Shown here: piece by piece, positions 54,441 to 64,000 of the stretch
Position numbering within the stretch: position 1 is the stretch's first letter
Layout of the letters: every line of letters starts with the position of its first letter
DNA from: Bettongia penicillata ogilbyi
Lineage: Eukaryota > Chordata > Mammalia > Diprotodontia > Potoroidae
Direction of reading: 5' to 3'
Assembly (NCBI GenBank): GCA_023548195.1
Contig: JAJHZJ010000496.1
Location: forward strand, 7,277,144-7,341,143
DNA: 64,000 bases
Notes under the pieces: model-generated
Told to the model about the DNA's origin: nothing
Seen by the model: only the letters and a program-made list of their open reading frames with translations
Databases searched by the model: none
Translations under genes and position numbers: made by a program

Positions 54441-56005
54441 TCATGAAGTTTCAGAATTCCAAGGGGTAGAGCTAAGGAGGGAGTCTTTTCCATCACAGTA
54501 AGACCTCCCCACCCTTTCATAATTATCAGCTCTCAACTATGTATCTTCCCTCTTATTCCAGAAATTAGTCTTAAATTTCCATCTGCACACTACAATTTTA
54601 GGAGACAAGCAGGGCTGGAAATTCACTTCTATAATCATTCACTGATTTATGAACTTTGATCTTGACTTTGCTTTGACTCACTTGGGTGCCTACTGTGTGC
54701 TTTGCCTGTCCATATGTGGATCAATCAAACCCAGGATGGCAGTTCCAGAAAATAATTTTAAAGGCTATTCTGAGTACCTGGGGAATGCCAATGAGTGTAT
54801 TATCTGCCATAAAGTCTATCATATGCTTTTCCCTTTTCCAGCATGGTCATCATTTTAATAGACCCTTTAAATAATTGATAAATGCCAAACTCTTTAATAT
54901 CAAGTTGAAGAAGATGATTTTGAGCCCTATTGTGGTTGTAATGCCAGAGGACAGGAAATTCAAAGACTAGTTTGTGTGTCCTTAAATAATTTCCCCCAGC
55001 TCAGTTGGAATAGCATATGAACTATAATAAACCCTCAACATTCCTGGGCTAGATGTTCATGTTTTCATTTTTAAGCCAAAGAAGTTATTTTATCCATTTC
55101 CAGGATACATAGCAAAATAGGTCTCATTTGTCTCCACCCCCAACCCCTACTACTTGCCCCAAAATGTGGGACTTGGTCAGAAAAATGATGATTTTTGTAT
55201 CAAGAAATCTATTGGTTTGATGTATATGCAATGTGTGTAGGGTAGATCTTATTTCAACTTGTCAGTTGTATGGAAAATCAGAACCACTCATTTAAGATAA
55301 CAAGTACTTAATTACTCAGCCCGAATCAACTGCGAACTTGGATGAGAAGCAGCTGAGGACAGGGTAGTATCAATGGTCTGCAGTGTCAAAGAGTAGACAG
55401 AAGAAGGGGGAATGACCTTCGGTTCAGAAGTGAGGCTTAAGATCTTACTGACTCTGAAACCTAGAAGGAAAAACTATTTCAGAAAGAGGAAACTTAGAAG
55501 AGAAGCTTTACTGAGGAAGAAGTTAAACTCAGACCCTTCCATCAAGATGAGATTAGCATTTCAGGAAGGAAACAGACCCTAATCATAAGAATTTTGTAAT
55601 AAATTTTCAAACACCACTGACAACAATTTTAAAATGCAGGAACTAGCCTGTGAAGTCTTCCCTATTCTCAATCTGTGATCTCATGAGCCTATGATACCAT
55701 TTTGTCCTGCCTCCACCCACCCAGCCCCGCAAAAACCCTTCAAGTTTGCCATGCTCTAATGCAGGGATGCATAAGAGGTGGGTCACCTACATTACTAGAA
55801 ATTTCCTTACCTGAGAGTTCCATATGCATCTGAAATGCCATGTCCAGCCTCCATCCCTAATCCCCCTTGGTTTATACATAGTGGACCCAAATGTCTATAC
55901 TTATTTTTTTCTTTCCTTTCCTTTTCTTCTGTCCTGAAATATAATTTATTTCATTAGTATGAGGAATTCAAGGTGAGGAAATTCCCTCTACCAATCCAGA
56001 TGCTT
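54441..56005. other. Nothing firmly recognised
   Basis: Mixed unique-looking DNA. Overlapping + frames at 54649-54858 and 54686-54874 lack domains. Confidence 0.35.
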
Positions 56006-56007
56006 GT

Positions 56008-56180
56008 GCTATAGTGAATAAAGTGCTTAGCACAAAATTAAAATAAACAAACTCAACTTCAAAGTCCACTTCAGTGCCTTATTACCTGTGTGATCCTGCA
56101 CAAATCACTTAATCTCCCACAGTCTCAGTTTCCTCTTCTGTGAAATGGTTATCGTAATCGCCTCTTGCCTTGCAGGATTG
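56008..56180 (+). repeat. MIR/CORE-SINE
   Basis: 'cttattacctgtgtgatcct', 'gcacaaatcacttaatctcc' and 'ctcagtttcctcttctgtga' follow a SINE in sense. Confidence 0.7.
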
Positions 56181-56238
56181 CTTGAGCATCTGACTGTGAA
56201 ATGTTGCCTTGTCTATTTCTTACCCTTTGTATATTTGT

Positions 56239-56270
56239 GGGAGGGTGGGGAGGAGTTGGGGGTGGGGGGG
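56239..56270 (+). other. G-rich block, possible G-quadruplex
   Basis: Five G-runs of 3-7 separated by loops of 1-7 bases within 32 bases (GGGAGGGTGGGG, AGGAGTT, GGGGGTGGGGGGG). Confidence 0.7.
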
Positions 56271-56784
56271 TTGGAGAAGAGCGCATATTGACATAACACT
56301 ACTCTTAGAGCCTCTGGGGCTTTTGAGTTGTCCAGTCCAAATCTGTCTTTTGTGTATGACCTGGAATAGAAGAGCTTCTTTAAAGATGATTTCCCCCTGG
56401 AGTCTCTGCTTGTGAGTGGTAGCAGTGAGCTGGGTAGCAGAATCTGGGTTGGTTATAACAGGGAAGGAAATTTCCAGGAAGAAGAACCTGTGACTGGAGC
56501 CTCTTGGATACTTTCTGGGGTGATTGATTCCCTAATTATACAGGAGTCACAAGTGGAGGGACAGCAGCTGTCCACAGCAACCCAGGTCAGGGTGTTTTGG
56601 TACATTGTGATAATGTTGGGTACCCTATGAACAAGAACCTATTTAGTCACTGTCAAGTAAAGCTTCATTATTCTTATGTGTAAGGTGGGGAGGGATGTGT
56701 TAGTATTTCTCTGTTTTCAGAAATAATAGTCACAATGTAAAACCTCAGGTTTATGGTACTTTAGGCTTGAATCTGTTTCTATTT

Positions 56785-57085
56785 GAATCGGTTATCTCAT
56801 TTGATCCCCACAATCACTCTAGGGGATAAGTATTACAGCCATGATTTTACATATAAGGAAACATTATTTTTATATTATATATGTGATATAGTGTATTTAT
56901 ATGTATATTTTATGTATACTTTTAAAAAATTTGCATATAAGGAATTCATTTTACAAATAAGAAAACTGAGACTCAGAGAGGTCTAGATTTACCCAGGATG
57001 AGGCATCTTCTCCACATTCATGTTAGGAACCGAACCTAGATGTTTCTGACTCTAGGTTCTAGCCCTCTCTTATCTATGCTGCGCT
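56785..57085 (-). repeat. MIR, antisense, with an internal AT-rich expansion
   Basis: 'tttgatccccacaatcactc' and 'ttttacatataaggaaaca' are followed by a TATATG tract (56868-56935). Then 'aaataagaaaactgagactc', 'agagaggtctagatttaccc' and 'ttaggaaccgaacctagatg' follow. The duplicated 'ttacatataaggaa' motif suggests local duplication. Confidence 0.65.
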
Positions 57086-57089
57086 GTAA

Positions 57090-58080
57090 TGGATAAGATA
57101 ATGAATAGGATATTCATCCAGAATATATTGGAATAAGGCTCCAAATTTGTATAATTTTGAGCTCCTCACTTAGGATATCAGTCTTCTATCCCAAACAGCA
57201 TTAGTTTTAAATGTTATTATCATTTTTTCCCCTAAACTAAATTAGCATTGCACTAATGTGTACTAATAATAATGGACTGAATCACAGATCCCTGAATGCT
57301 ATAAATTAGCTAGCAGGCTCACAAACATGATAAACTGCTTTTTGTCTCACCTTAATTCTACATTTCTCTACAGTTCTTTCTGAGGTGGTTTCTATTGTGA
57401 ATGTAAATGAAGAAATGTAATTCTTAATTACCTTTTCTGAGAGAGAAAGAATATTAAGTTTTGTAAACTTATATTGGTGCAATAGACTTATAAATCTTGA
57501 TTCTAATCATATAGCAGTAATTAATAATCATTTCAGATTAGCAACCCCAACCTCTGGAGATGCATCACTCACTTGTGATATTATGCATGACACCAATAAG
57601 TTTCTATGGTTCTTTTGCATCATGCAGTTCTAATATTCAGAAGTTTAACCTACCCTGTACTTGCTAAAATCAGTGTATGGTTTACAAAACTGTTTCTGGA
57701 GCACCAGTATACTCAGAAAGCATTAAGAGATAAAAAAATTTAAATATAACACCTGACATGCAAAAGATAGAGGGAAGGGGCTTAAAAACACCATGCACAG
57801 GTGTGTCATTTGGTAGCTAAGAGAAAAGCTAGAAAGGATGAAGTGAGATCTCTTGAGAAGTACTTATTGACAGGGTCAAGCTATTCCTGAGAGTCTAGCC
57901 CAGAACAGGAGAAATCTATGCAACCTATTCACATCTAGAAATGCCAAGCACTATTTTAACTTAACAAGCCAGTGTTGATTGGACTGTTGAAGAGGGAATA
58001 AATTTATTCTGCTTGGCCCTCTATCTGATGGCTGCAATGAGTAAGAGGCAGATATAGCCTTGTAATTAGTCTCAAGTCAA
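57090..58080. other. Repeat-poor DNA; candidate conserved non-coding at 57240-57660
   Basis: No repeat recognised at 57240-57660. It has several homeodomain-like cores ('gcagtaattaataatcattt') and an OCT/SOX-like 'cttttgcatcatgcag'. Regulatory meaning is speculative. Confidence 0.35.
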
Positions 58081-58084
58081 TAGA

Positions 58085-58312
58085 CCCTTGCTAAGTATCA
58101 GGCATCATGCTAAGACCAGGGCTTACAAAGAAAGACCAAAAAAAGAGAAAAGAAAATAGTCCATGTTCTTAAAGATCTTTTGTTCTAATTGGGGAGAAGT
58201 GGGAGATGACAAAAAAGTAAACAATTAGGTACATATAAGATACATATAGAAAGATGGAAGACAATCTTGGAATAGAAGGAATTAGCAAGTGCAAAGACAA
58301 TGAAAGACCTGG
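58085..58312 (-). repeat. L2 3' region, antisense (segment 1)
   Basis: 'gtatcaggcatcatgctaag', 'tcttaaagatcttttgttct' and 'ttagcaagtgcaaagacaat' follow antisense L2, interrupted by a SINE. Confidence 0.65.
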
Positions 58313-58540
58313 GTTAGTTAGGTGAATGGACTGCAGGGTTTGGAGTCAGGAAGACTCATCTTCTTTAGTTCAAATCTGGCCTCAAACATTTACTAGTTGC
58401 GTGACCCTGGCTAAGTCACTTAACTTTGCTTGCCTCAGTTTCCTGATCCTTAAAATGAGCTAGAAATGGCAAGCCACTCCAGTGTCTTTACCCCAAATGG
58501 GGTCATGAAAAGTCAGATATGATTGAACAGCAACAAAGCT
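58313..58540 (+). repeat. RTE-tailed SINE nested in L2
   Basis: Head 'gcagggtttggagtcaggaa', core 'gaccctggctaagtcactta', linker 'gaaatggcaagccactccag' and tail 'gtcatgaaaagtcagatatg' then 'attgaacagcaaca'. Confidence 0.85.
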
Positions 58541-58860
58541 TTTGAAGGAAGACAGAGGCAAATGATTATGGAATTATAGATATGGAGGACAGCAGAGGCA
58601 GAGGTATTAGACTATCGACAGAGTATCAGAGGAATAGAAAGTAAGACAGTGTCACATGATCATACAGCATGTGGAGGAGAGTGTAAAGAATGAGAAGAAC
58701 GGGAAAGTAGACAGGGTAGTACATGAAGAGCTTTGAATACTAAACAAAGGTGTTACATTTGATCCTGGAGGTAGTAGGGGGTCATTGGAGCATCTTCAAG
58801 CTATGGGTACCATGGACAGAGCTGCACTTTAAAAGGTCTCCTTGGTAGCCCAAGGGAGCC
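58541..58860 (-). repeat. L2 3' region, antisense (segment 2)
   Basis: 'tacatgaagagctttgaata', 'tacatttgatcctggaggta' and 'agctgcactttaaaaggtct' continue the L2 of 58085-58312. Confidence 0.7.
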
Positions 58861-58861
58861 T

Positions 58862-58955
58862 GGAACAAAAATATCCAAACAATTTGAGCTGTACAAAAGT
58901 AGAATGAGCTTTCTTGGGAGGACTGAGTTCCTCTTCACTTAAAGTCACTCAAAAA
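58862..58955 (+). repeat. CR1/L3 3' fragment
   Basis: 'agctgtacaaaagtagaatg' and 'tcttgggaggactgagttcc' match the CR1/L3 3' region. Confidence 0.65.
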
Positions 58956-59330
58956 TTATTTATTAAGTTTTGCTATGTGCCAGGTAATGTGCTAAATGCT
59001 GGGAATACAAATATAAGCAGAGAGAATGGCAATCTTTACACTCAAGTTTACATACTAATAGGGAAGATGACACATAAAAGGAAAATAAAGATGGAACTGG
59101 GGTATTCAACACAAGGGCCATAATCCAGAAAGTCAGGACTGAAGTCTGAAAAAAAGTGAAGACCTGAAATGGAAGCTTTGGAAGGAGCCATCCAATCAGA
59201 AGGAGGGGCTGCAGGAGCAGAGGGTACATCCAGGGCTAGAGTGAGTTTCCACAATGAAGAGATCTTCAGGCATGGTGGGGGAAGTCTGAAATGTAGCCTA
59301 GAAACCAAGTAAAGGCTTCAGACAAAACCT
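58956..59330 (-). repeat. L2-like 3' region, antisense
   Basis: 'attaagttttgctatgtgcc', 'ctaaatgctgggaatacaaa' and 'tcaagtttacatactaatag' give an antisense L2 end. The rest is diverged. Minus frames at 58963-59229 and 59048-59308 overlap in different frames and are by-products. Confidence 0.6.
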
Positions 59331-59424
59331 GTATGACCCCTTGTATATTATAGAAAGAATTCTTGTTTAACTATGCACTGAACTAGATGGCCTCTGATGT
59401 CCCTTCCATTGCTGAGATTCTGGA

Positions 59425-59990
59425 ATTCTGATGGTATCAACTAGGTGCCGAACAGCACCTGAAATGTCCAAGGCTACAAAAATAAAGATAATATAATATA
59501 AAGATGAAGATAATATAATATAAAGATGAAGATAATATAATATAAAAGTAAACTCCCTTATGGGAGTTTATAATCTGTCAGAAGGGATAAGACACATAAA
59601 CAGATAACTATCTAGCATCCTGGACAAGGTAAATTCATAGGGTACTTCTAATCACCTTATATTTGGAGTTTGGAAGTAAGAACTCACTCCCAGGTGGAAA
59701 ATCAGGAAAGACTTCCTGGAAGAGATGGAAACTTTATGACTATTGAAAGAAGGCGAATATTTTAGTAGACATGGATCTTGCAGAGAAGGATGCATTTCAG
59801 CTATAGAAAAATAGGTAGGTAAACATCGGTGTTGGAAAAGGTGAAACTGGTTCAGAGAATGTCTAGTGATCTCATCTGTGTGGAGCATAGAGCATATGGA
59901 GTCGACTATTAATGTTAGATGAAGCTTGAATGCTAGGTTAGAGTTAGTCTATGGATGCCTTTGAACCTAAGAACTTTGGATTTATTTGTT
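59425..59990 (-). repeat. Probable L2-like 3' region, antisense
   Basis: 'cttatgggagtttataatct' and 'gaaagacttcctggaagaga' are reminiscent of antisense L2, with a 22-base tandem repeat inside at 59483-59542. Confidence 0.45.
59483..59542. repeat. 22-base tandem repeat
   Basis: Two perfect copies of TAAAGATGAAGATAATATAA plus TA (59499-59520, 59521-59542), preceded by a 16-base copy lacking GAAGAT (59483-59498). Confidence 0.9.
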
Positions 59991-60268
59991 AGATTCATGA
60001 TATCTCAGAGATGGAAGAGACTATGGACTCCATCTATTCTAAATCATATCTCTTCCATAGTATCCTCAAAAAGTGGCCACCTAGGCTTCACTGACAAGAC
60101 CTTCAGTGATGGTGAAGTCACAGTGTTCTGAGGAAGCCCATTCTACTTTGGGCTAAATCTAATAGTTAGAAAATCTTTATATTGAGCCAAAATTTGCCTC
60201 TTTTGCATATTCTATCTCTCGTTCCCTTGGGGTCAGGTTGAATAAGTCTAATCCTTCTTGGAGGTGGA
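59990..60268 (-). repeat. CR1/L3 3' end, antisense
   Basis: 'gaccttcagtgatggtgaag', 'gaggaagcccattctacttt', 'taatagttagaaaatcttta' and 'tgaataagtctaatccttct' are the reverse complement of the CR1/L3 3' consensus. Confidence 0.75.
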
Positions 60269-60269
60269 A

Positions 60270-61125
60270 CATTTGGAAGAAAAAATATCTAGTTACATAC
60301 ATTAGGAAAACAGATATTTAGATCACACCTCTGCCTAAAATGAAACATACTTGAGAAGTGAGAGAGAAACAACAAACAGAAATTTCATGTGAGATTTTTC
60401 TTTTAATTAGAATAGGGTGGAAATCCTATCAGCGTAGGATGGCATAAGAATGTAATATTCTTATTATGTTTTATCTGCTACATGCATTATTTTAATTAAA
60501 TTTAGTTCTGTTATTGACATCTCTATGGAAAGCTTAGAAAAATGTTCAGTTTGAGATTTAATCAAGAGTATGGAATAATCCTCAATCAAAACACCCTTGT
60601 TCTCACATGTGGTTTCCTTGTAAATAACCCCAAATGAAAAACACTCCGAGTTTCTTGTTTTTCCACAGTCCGGGACTGATTTTCTTAAAGGAAGAGAGAC
60701 ATTTCTCTTGCAGGTGAATCATTAAGCCTTGGGAACTAGCAGAGTAATTATAAAGTACTTCAGGAGGTCCATCAAATGGATTCCCCAAGGCTCTATATGT
60801 CTGACAGCCTTGGAATTTTTCACTACTCTGAGAGGAGACTGGACAGTCCCCGACACTTGAATTAATGTTTTCCTGTAGCCAACTTACTTTGCTTATTATT
60901 TAACCTAAGTTGTTAACTGCAGTCTAAAAATCACCTTGAGGACATTTGCTTCATTCTCTTTATTTCAAAATGGTAGAATGAATTTTGACTTCTTTTTGGT
61001 TGGATTTTGGAAAAATCGATCAAGCTATGGAATACATAGGCAGGAGATCATTTAAATTCTAAACTGACTGCAAAGGTTTCCTTTAGAGATTTGGGAGAAA
61101 GCATCCTTTGCTTCCATCTGTAAGG
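60270..61125. other. Unique-looking DNA, nothing recognised
   Basis: No repeat or gene recognised. The minus frame 60603-60788 has no domain. Confidence 0.4.
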
Positions 61126-61129
61126 AATT

Positions 61130-61312
61130 ACAAAGGCAACATGGTGTAATGGCTATAGCCTTGGATTTAACATCAGGATGACCCAGATTTGAATCCTATA
61201 TCAGATGCATATTTGTTCTGTGACCCTGTTGTGCCTCTGTTTCCTTATCTGTGAAATTAAGGAGATGTACTTAATGACTTCTAAAGTTCCTTGCAGATTT
61301 ATGACTATTAAT
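61130..61312 (+). repeat. MIR-type SINE
   Basis: 'acatggtgtaatggctatag', 'tgacccagatttgaatccta', 'ctctgtttccttatctgtga' and 'ctaaagttccttgcagattt'. Confidence 0.7.
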
Positions 61313-61421
61313 TTCTATTTTCCTTTGTAGTCCTCTCGTTTCTTTTCTCTTTATCCTTCTGGTGCTATTCTGGGGAGCTGGAAATCATCACTGGAAATGA
61401 ATTATGTTTTGTGGGGAGTTT

Positions 61422-61705
61422 TTAATCAATCTATAAATATCTATTGAGCACCTACTTAGTATCAGGCACAATGCTAAGTAATAGGGATACAGAAAGAGAG
61501 AAGACAGTCTCTGGCTTCAAGGAGCTTACAATCCAATGGGTGAGGCAATATAAAGACAAATATATACAAATACAAGCATACAAAACATACATAGCTAAAT
61601 AGGATATAATTAACAGAAAGAAACTATTAGAATTAAGAGTGGTTGAGGAAATCTTCCTGTAGAAGTTGGGATTTTAGTTGGGACTTAAAAGGAAGCACAT
61701 TTTTA
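61422..61705 (-). repeat. L2 3' end, antisense, well preserved
   Basis: 'attgagcacctacttagtat', 'caggcacaatgctaagtaat', 'cttcaaggagcttacaatcc' and 'gaagttgggattttagttgg' follow in order. Confidence 0.85.
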
Positions 61706-61732
61706 ATTTACTAAAGGTTTTTAAGCATATGA

Positions 61733-61762
61733 GTGTATGTATGTGTGTATGTGTGTGTGTGT
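61733..61762. repeat. (GT)n-rich tract
   Basis: GTAT/GTGT run. Confidence 0.8.
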
Positions 61763-61854
61763 TTCACAAATATTACTGTGACTTTCATCATTTTTTTCCT
61801 CACCTTTCTTTCATCTACTTTGATTTTTGCATATGGTAACTTTAAAAATCCCGA

Positions 61855-62030
61855 GACAGCATAGAGCACTGGAGAAAAAGCCATAGTTAGAGTAAGGGAG
61901 ACATGGGTTCAAGTCCCACATCTAATATTTCCTTGCTTTGGGACCAAAGTAGAACCCTGAGGCTATCAGGGTCTACTGGCAACTCTTGAAGACTGTAAGT
62001 TACTGATGATTTAGTGAACACTCTCACATT
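61855..62030 (+). repeat. SINE of the 'gatctggtcc'-tail class, truncated
   Basis: 'cagcatagagcactggagaa', 'catgggttcaagtcccacat' and 'ggcaactcttgaagactgta' match the class at 1189 and 47800. The tail is missing. Confidence 0.5.
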
Positions 62031-62044
62031 ATCTTATTATTCCT

Positions 62045-62145
62045 CCCTCTTTCCCAAGTGCCTAACTGCCTTCTGGGTATGTATACCTGGATGTCCCACG
62101 AGCATCTCCAGGTTGATGAGTCTAAAACAGAACTCATTACCATTT
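62045..62145 (+). repeat. L2 RT remnant, part before L1 insertion
   Basis: The + frame includes 'YTWMSHEHLQVDESKTELI', a block typical of L2/CR1 reverse transcriptase downstream of the catalytic site. It is cut by L1 at about 62146, and L2 coding sequence resumes near 62886. Confidence 0.8.
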
Positions 62146-62868
62146 TCAAAAAAATAATTAATTTACCTTTCGTTTTCCACATTCACTTCCATAAGATTTT
62201 GAGTTTCAAAATTTCTCCCCATCTCTCCCTTCCCTGCCCCCCGAAGATAGCATGTAATTTGATATAGGCTCTACATATATATTCATATTGAGCCTATTTT
62301 CACATTACTCATGTTGTAAAGAAGAATTAGAACCAATGGGAAAAACCACAAGAAAAAAGAAACAAAAAAGGAAAAAGAGCGCACAAACAATACGCTCCAA
62401 TCTGCATTCAGACACCATAGTTGTTTTTCTGGATGTGGAAAGCATTTTCCATCCTAAGTAGTTTGGAGTTGTCTTGGATTCTTGCATTGCTAAAAAGAGA
62501 TGTCTATCAAAGTTAGTCATCACATGTTGTGACTCTTGTTCTGCACAAAATCTCCTGGTTCTGCCTTCTTCACTCAGCATCAGTTCATTCAAATTTTACC
62601 AGGTTTTTCTTAATTCTACCTGCTCATCGTTTCTTATAGCACAATAGTATTCCATTACATTCATATACCACAACTTGTTTAGCCATTCCCCAAATGTTGG
62701 GCATTTGCTAAATTTCCAATTCCTTGCAACCACAAAAAGAGCTACTACACATATTTTTTGTACATGTAGGTCCTTTTCCCATTTGTATGATTTCTTTCGG
62801 ATACAGATCTAGAAGTGGTATTGCTGGGTCAAAGGGTATGCATATTTTTATAGCCTTTTGGGCATAAA
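62146..62868 (-). mobile_element. LINE-1 3' part, 5'-truncated insertion in L2, antisense
   Basis: 'tttccacattcacttccata', 'cgaagatagcatgtaatttg', 'cagacaccatagttgttttt' and 'gccattccccaaatgttggg' follow the antisense L1 3' UTR and ORF2 end. On the minus strand 'IPFDPAIPLLDLYPKE' is an L1 ORF2 C-terminal signature. Flanks 'aactcattaccattt' (62131) and 'aactctttatcttta' (62869) look like a decayed target-site duplication derived from the L2. Confidence 0.85.
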
Positions 62869-63205
62869 AACTCTTTATCTTTATTCCTGAAGCCAGTCCT
62901 CCTTCTAACTTTCTTGATCTGGTTAAGCATATCACCCCAGTCACTCATGATTGCAACCTAGAAATCATCATCTTTGAGAATTCACTCCTCCTCACCTCCA
63001 TTATTAAATCAGTTGTTACTCATCATTCGTTTATTTTCCTCGTGTCTCTTTTCTCTGTTCAAACACTACCATTCTGACTCAGATACTCCTTACCTCTTGC
63101 CCATACTATAACAGTTTCTTCCTGTTTGGTTTCATTGCTTAAAAGTTCCCCTTTCTCCAATCCATCCTCCATACAGCTGCCAAATTGATATTCCCAAAGT
63201 GCAGG
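62869..63205 (+). repeat. L2, part after L1 insertion
   Basis: 'agccagtcctccttctaact', 'ccagtcactcatgattgcaa', 'cctagaaatcatcatctttg', 'ttctccaatccatcctccat' and 'acagctgccaaattgatatt' continue the L2 ORF2 and its downstream region, collinear with 62045-62145. Confidence 0.8.
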
Positions 63206-63580
63206 CAATGGATGAAGCAGTCGATAAATACAAGAGCATTTGGATTAGGTTATTCAGCACCTACAGTGATGCAGGCATGGTAATGGGAATTGTGGATATG
63301 AAGACAAGATGAAGCTCACCATGCTATCAAAGTTTACACTCCTTCATTCAGTGAATCGACAAGCATTTATTAAGAGACTACTATCAAAGCTGATTTGGGC
63401 AGCGGGCTGAAAGATAGATTGGAGAGAAGAGATTCTGAGCAAGGACATCACTTAGTCCACAGGACAGGTGAAAAGTGCTTGGAGTAGGGTGATGGCCCAT
63501 TGAGGGGACAGTTCTTCATGTCAGTTACACCAGTCCTAAGAGGATGCTTATGATTTTTTTTTTTACTTTGGCCATCCTCT
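63206..63580. other. Unassigned DNA interrupting the L2
   Basis: The L2 stops at 'cccaaagtgcagg' and its 3' end is seen only after about 63700. This interval contains an L2-like antisense end at 63360-63385 ('gcatttattaagagactact') and a T-run at 63554-63563, so it is probably another insertion. Confidence 0.4.
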
Positions 63581-63699
63581 CTCCTCCCCCCTGTATAGCC
63601 AACAGAGGATTTGCAGATATGGCCCAACTGAAAGCAGGTTTCTCTAAATTTCTACAACATAGCTGTCCCTAACACTCCCTAGGTTTTGTTTATTACCTG

Positions 63700-64000
63700 G
63701 TGCTGTCTGTGGATTTTTGTTTTGTACATTCATCTCTGATTTGGGGGCATTCTGCTCGATTGCTACTTCCTATAAGGAACCTTTCCCGACCTTCCCAGAT
63801 ATTAGTGTTTCCCCTACATTATATTAATTTATCTTTAATTCACATATATTTTGTATTTATTGGTGTGCATCTTGTTTTCTCCCCATGGAATGTAAGCTCT
63901 TTGAAGGCATGAACTTTCTTTAAAAAGAAAAATGTTTATATTACCATTTTGCAAAATTCCTAGTACATTGTGGACTTCAATAAATGTTTATTAAATTGAA
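63700..64000 (+). repeat. L2 3' end at window edge
   Basis: 'ataaggaacctttcccgacc', 'atggaatgtaagctctttga' and 'ttcaataaatgtttattaaa' give the L2 3' terminus in sense. The + frame 63700-63912 is its by-product. Confidence 0.8.

Overview
The window reads as vertebrate, mammalian DNA, almost certainly from a marsupial. It is AT-rich, poor in CpG and full of degenerate interspersed repeats of the kinds typical of marsupial genomes: CORE/MIR-like SINEs, SINEs with an RTE/BovB-type tail, many L2 and CR1/L3 fragments, and antisense LINE-1 pieces with marsupial-type 3' ends. The species cannot be told from the sequence. I recognise no protein-coding gene, no operon-like structure, no CRISPR array and no intact functional RNA gene. 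The longest open frames (about 100-180 codons) are either translations of repeats or isolated frames without recognisable domains. The best description is an intergenic or deep intronic stretch.

Layout. 1-11 kb: AT-rich satellite-like DNA, a CR1/L3 copy split by a GATA/GATG microsatellite and an L2 piece (2.29-3.35 kb), a second CR1 split by a SINE (5.25-6.04 kb), an L1 inserted in an L2 (7.15-8.29 kb), and an antisense L2 interrupted three times (9.19-11.1 kb). 11-24 kb: a repeat-poor stretch, SINEs, a purine tract, a 2.5-kb antisense L1 with reverse-transcriptase remnants (16.3-18.8 kb), a GGAA array, and a nearly full-length 7SL RNA pseudogene (23.81-24.13 kb). 24-36 kb: microsatellites, MIRs, a small inverted-repeat cluster at 29.3 kb, L2 and L1 pieces, and a cluster of GATTTATAAATC palindromes at 34.84-35.10 kb. 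36-48 kb: a complete 1.35-kb LINE-1-derived element without ORF2, flanked by a perfect 13-bp target-site duplication (36.26-37.64 kb), a CR1 copy with RT remnants (41.75-42.54 kb), and several MIRs. 48-64 kb: two L1 pieces, the C-terminal zinc-finger end of another LINE (48.8-49.26 kb), a possible solo LTR (53.6-54.16 kb), candidate conserved non-coding stretches, another CR1, and an L2 at the right edge with an L1 nested in its RT region.

The elements interact as parasites and hosts of one another. LINE families (L1, L2, CR1/L3, an RTE-like LINE and a zinc-finger-ended LINE) supply the machinery, and several SINE classes carry 3' tails that match those LINEs. Nested insertions give relative ages: CR1 and L2 are the older hosts, while L1 and SINEs are the younger insertions. 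I see no evidence for a novel multigene system. The most interesting items are the ORF2-less L1 derivative with a duplicated 3' module, the shared tail between a SINE family and the zinc-finger-ended LINE, the palindrome cluster, and the inverted-repeat cluster. Family assignments come from recalled consensus features without any database search, so boundaries are approximate (about 10-40 bases).
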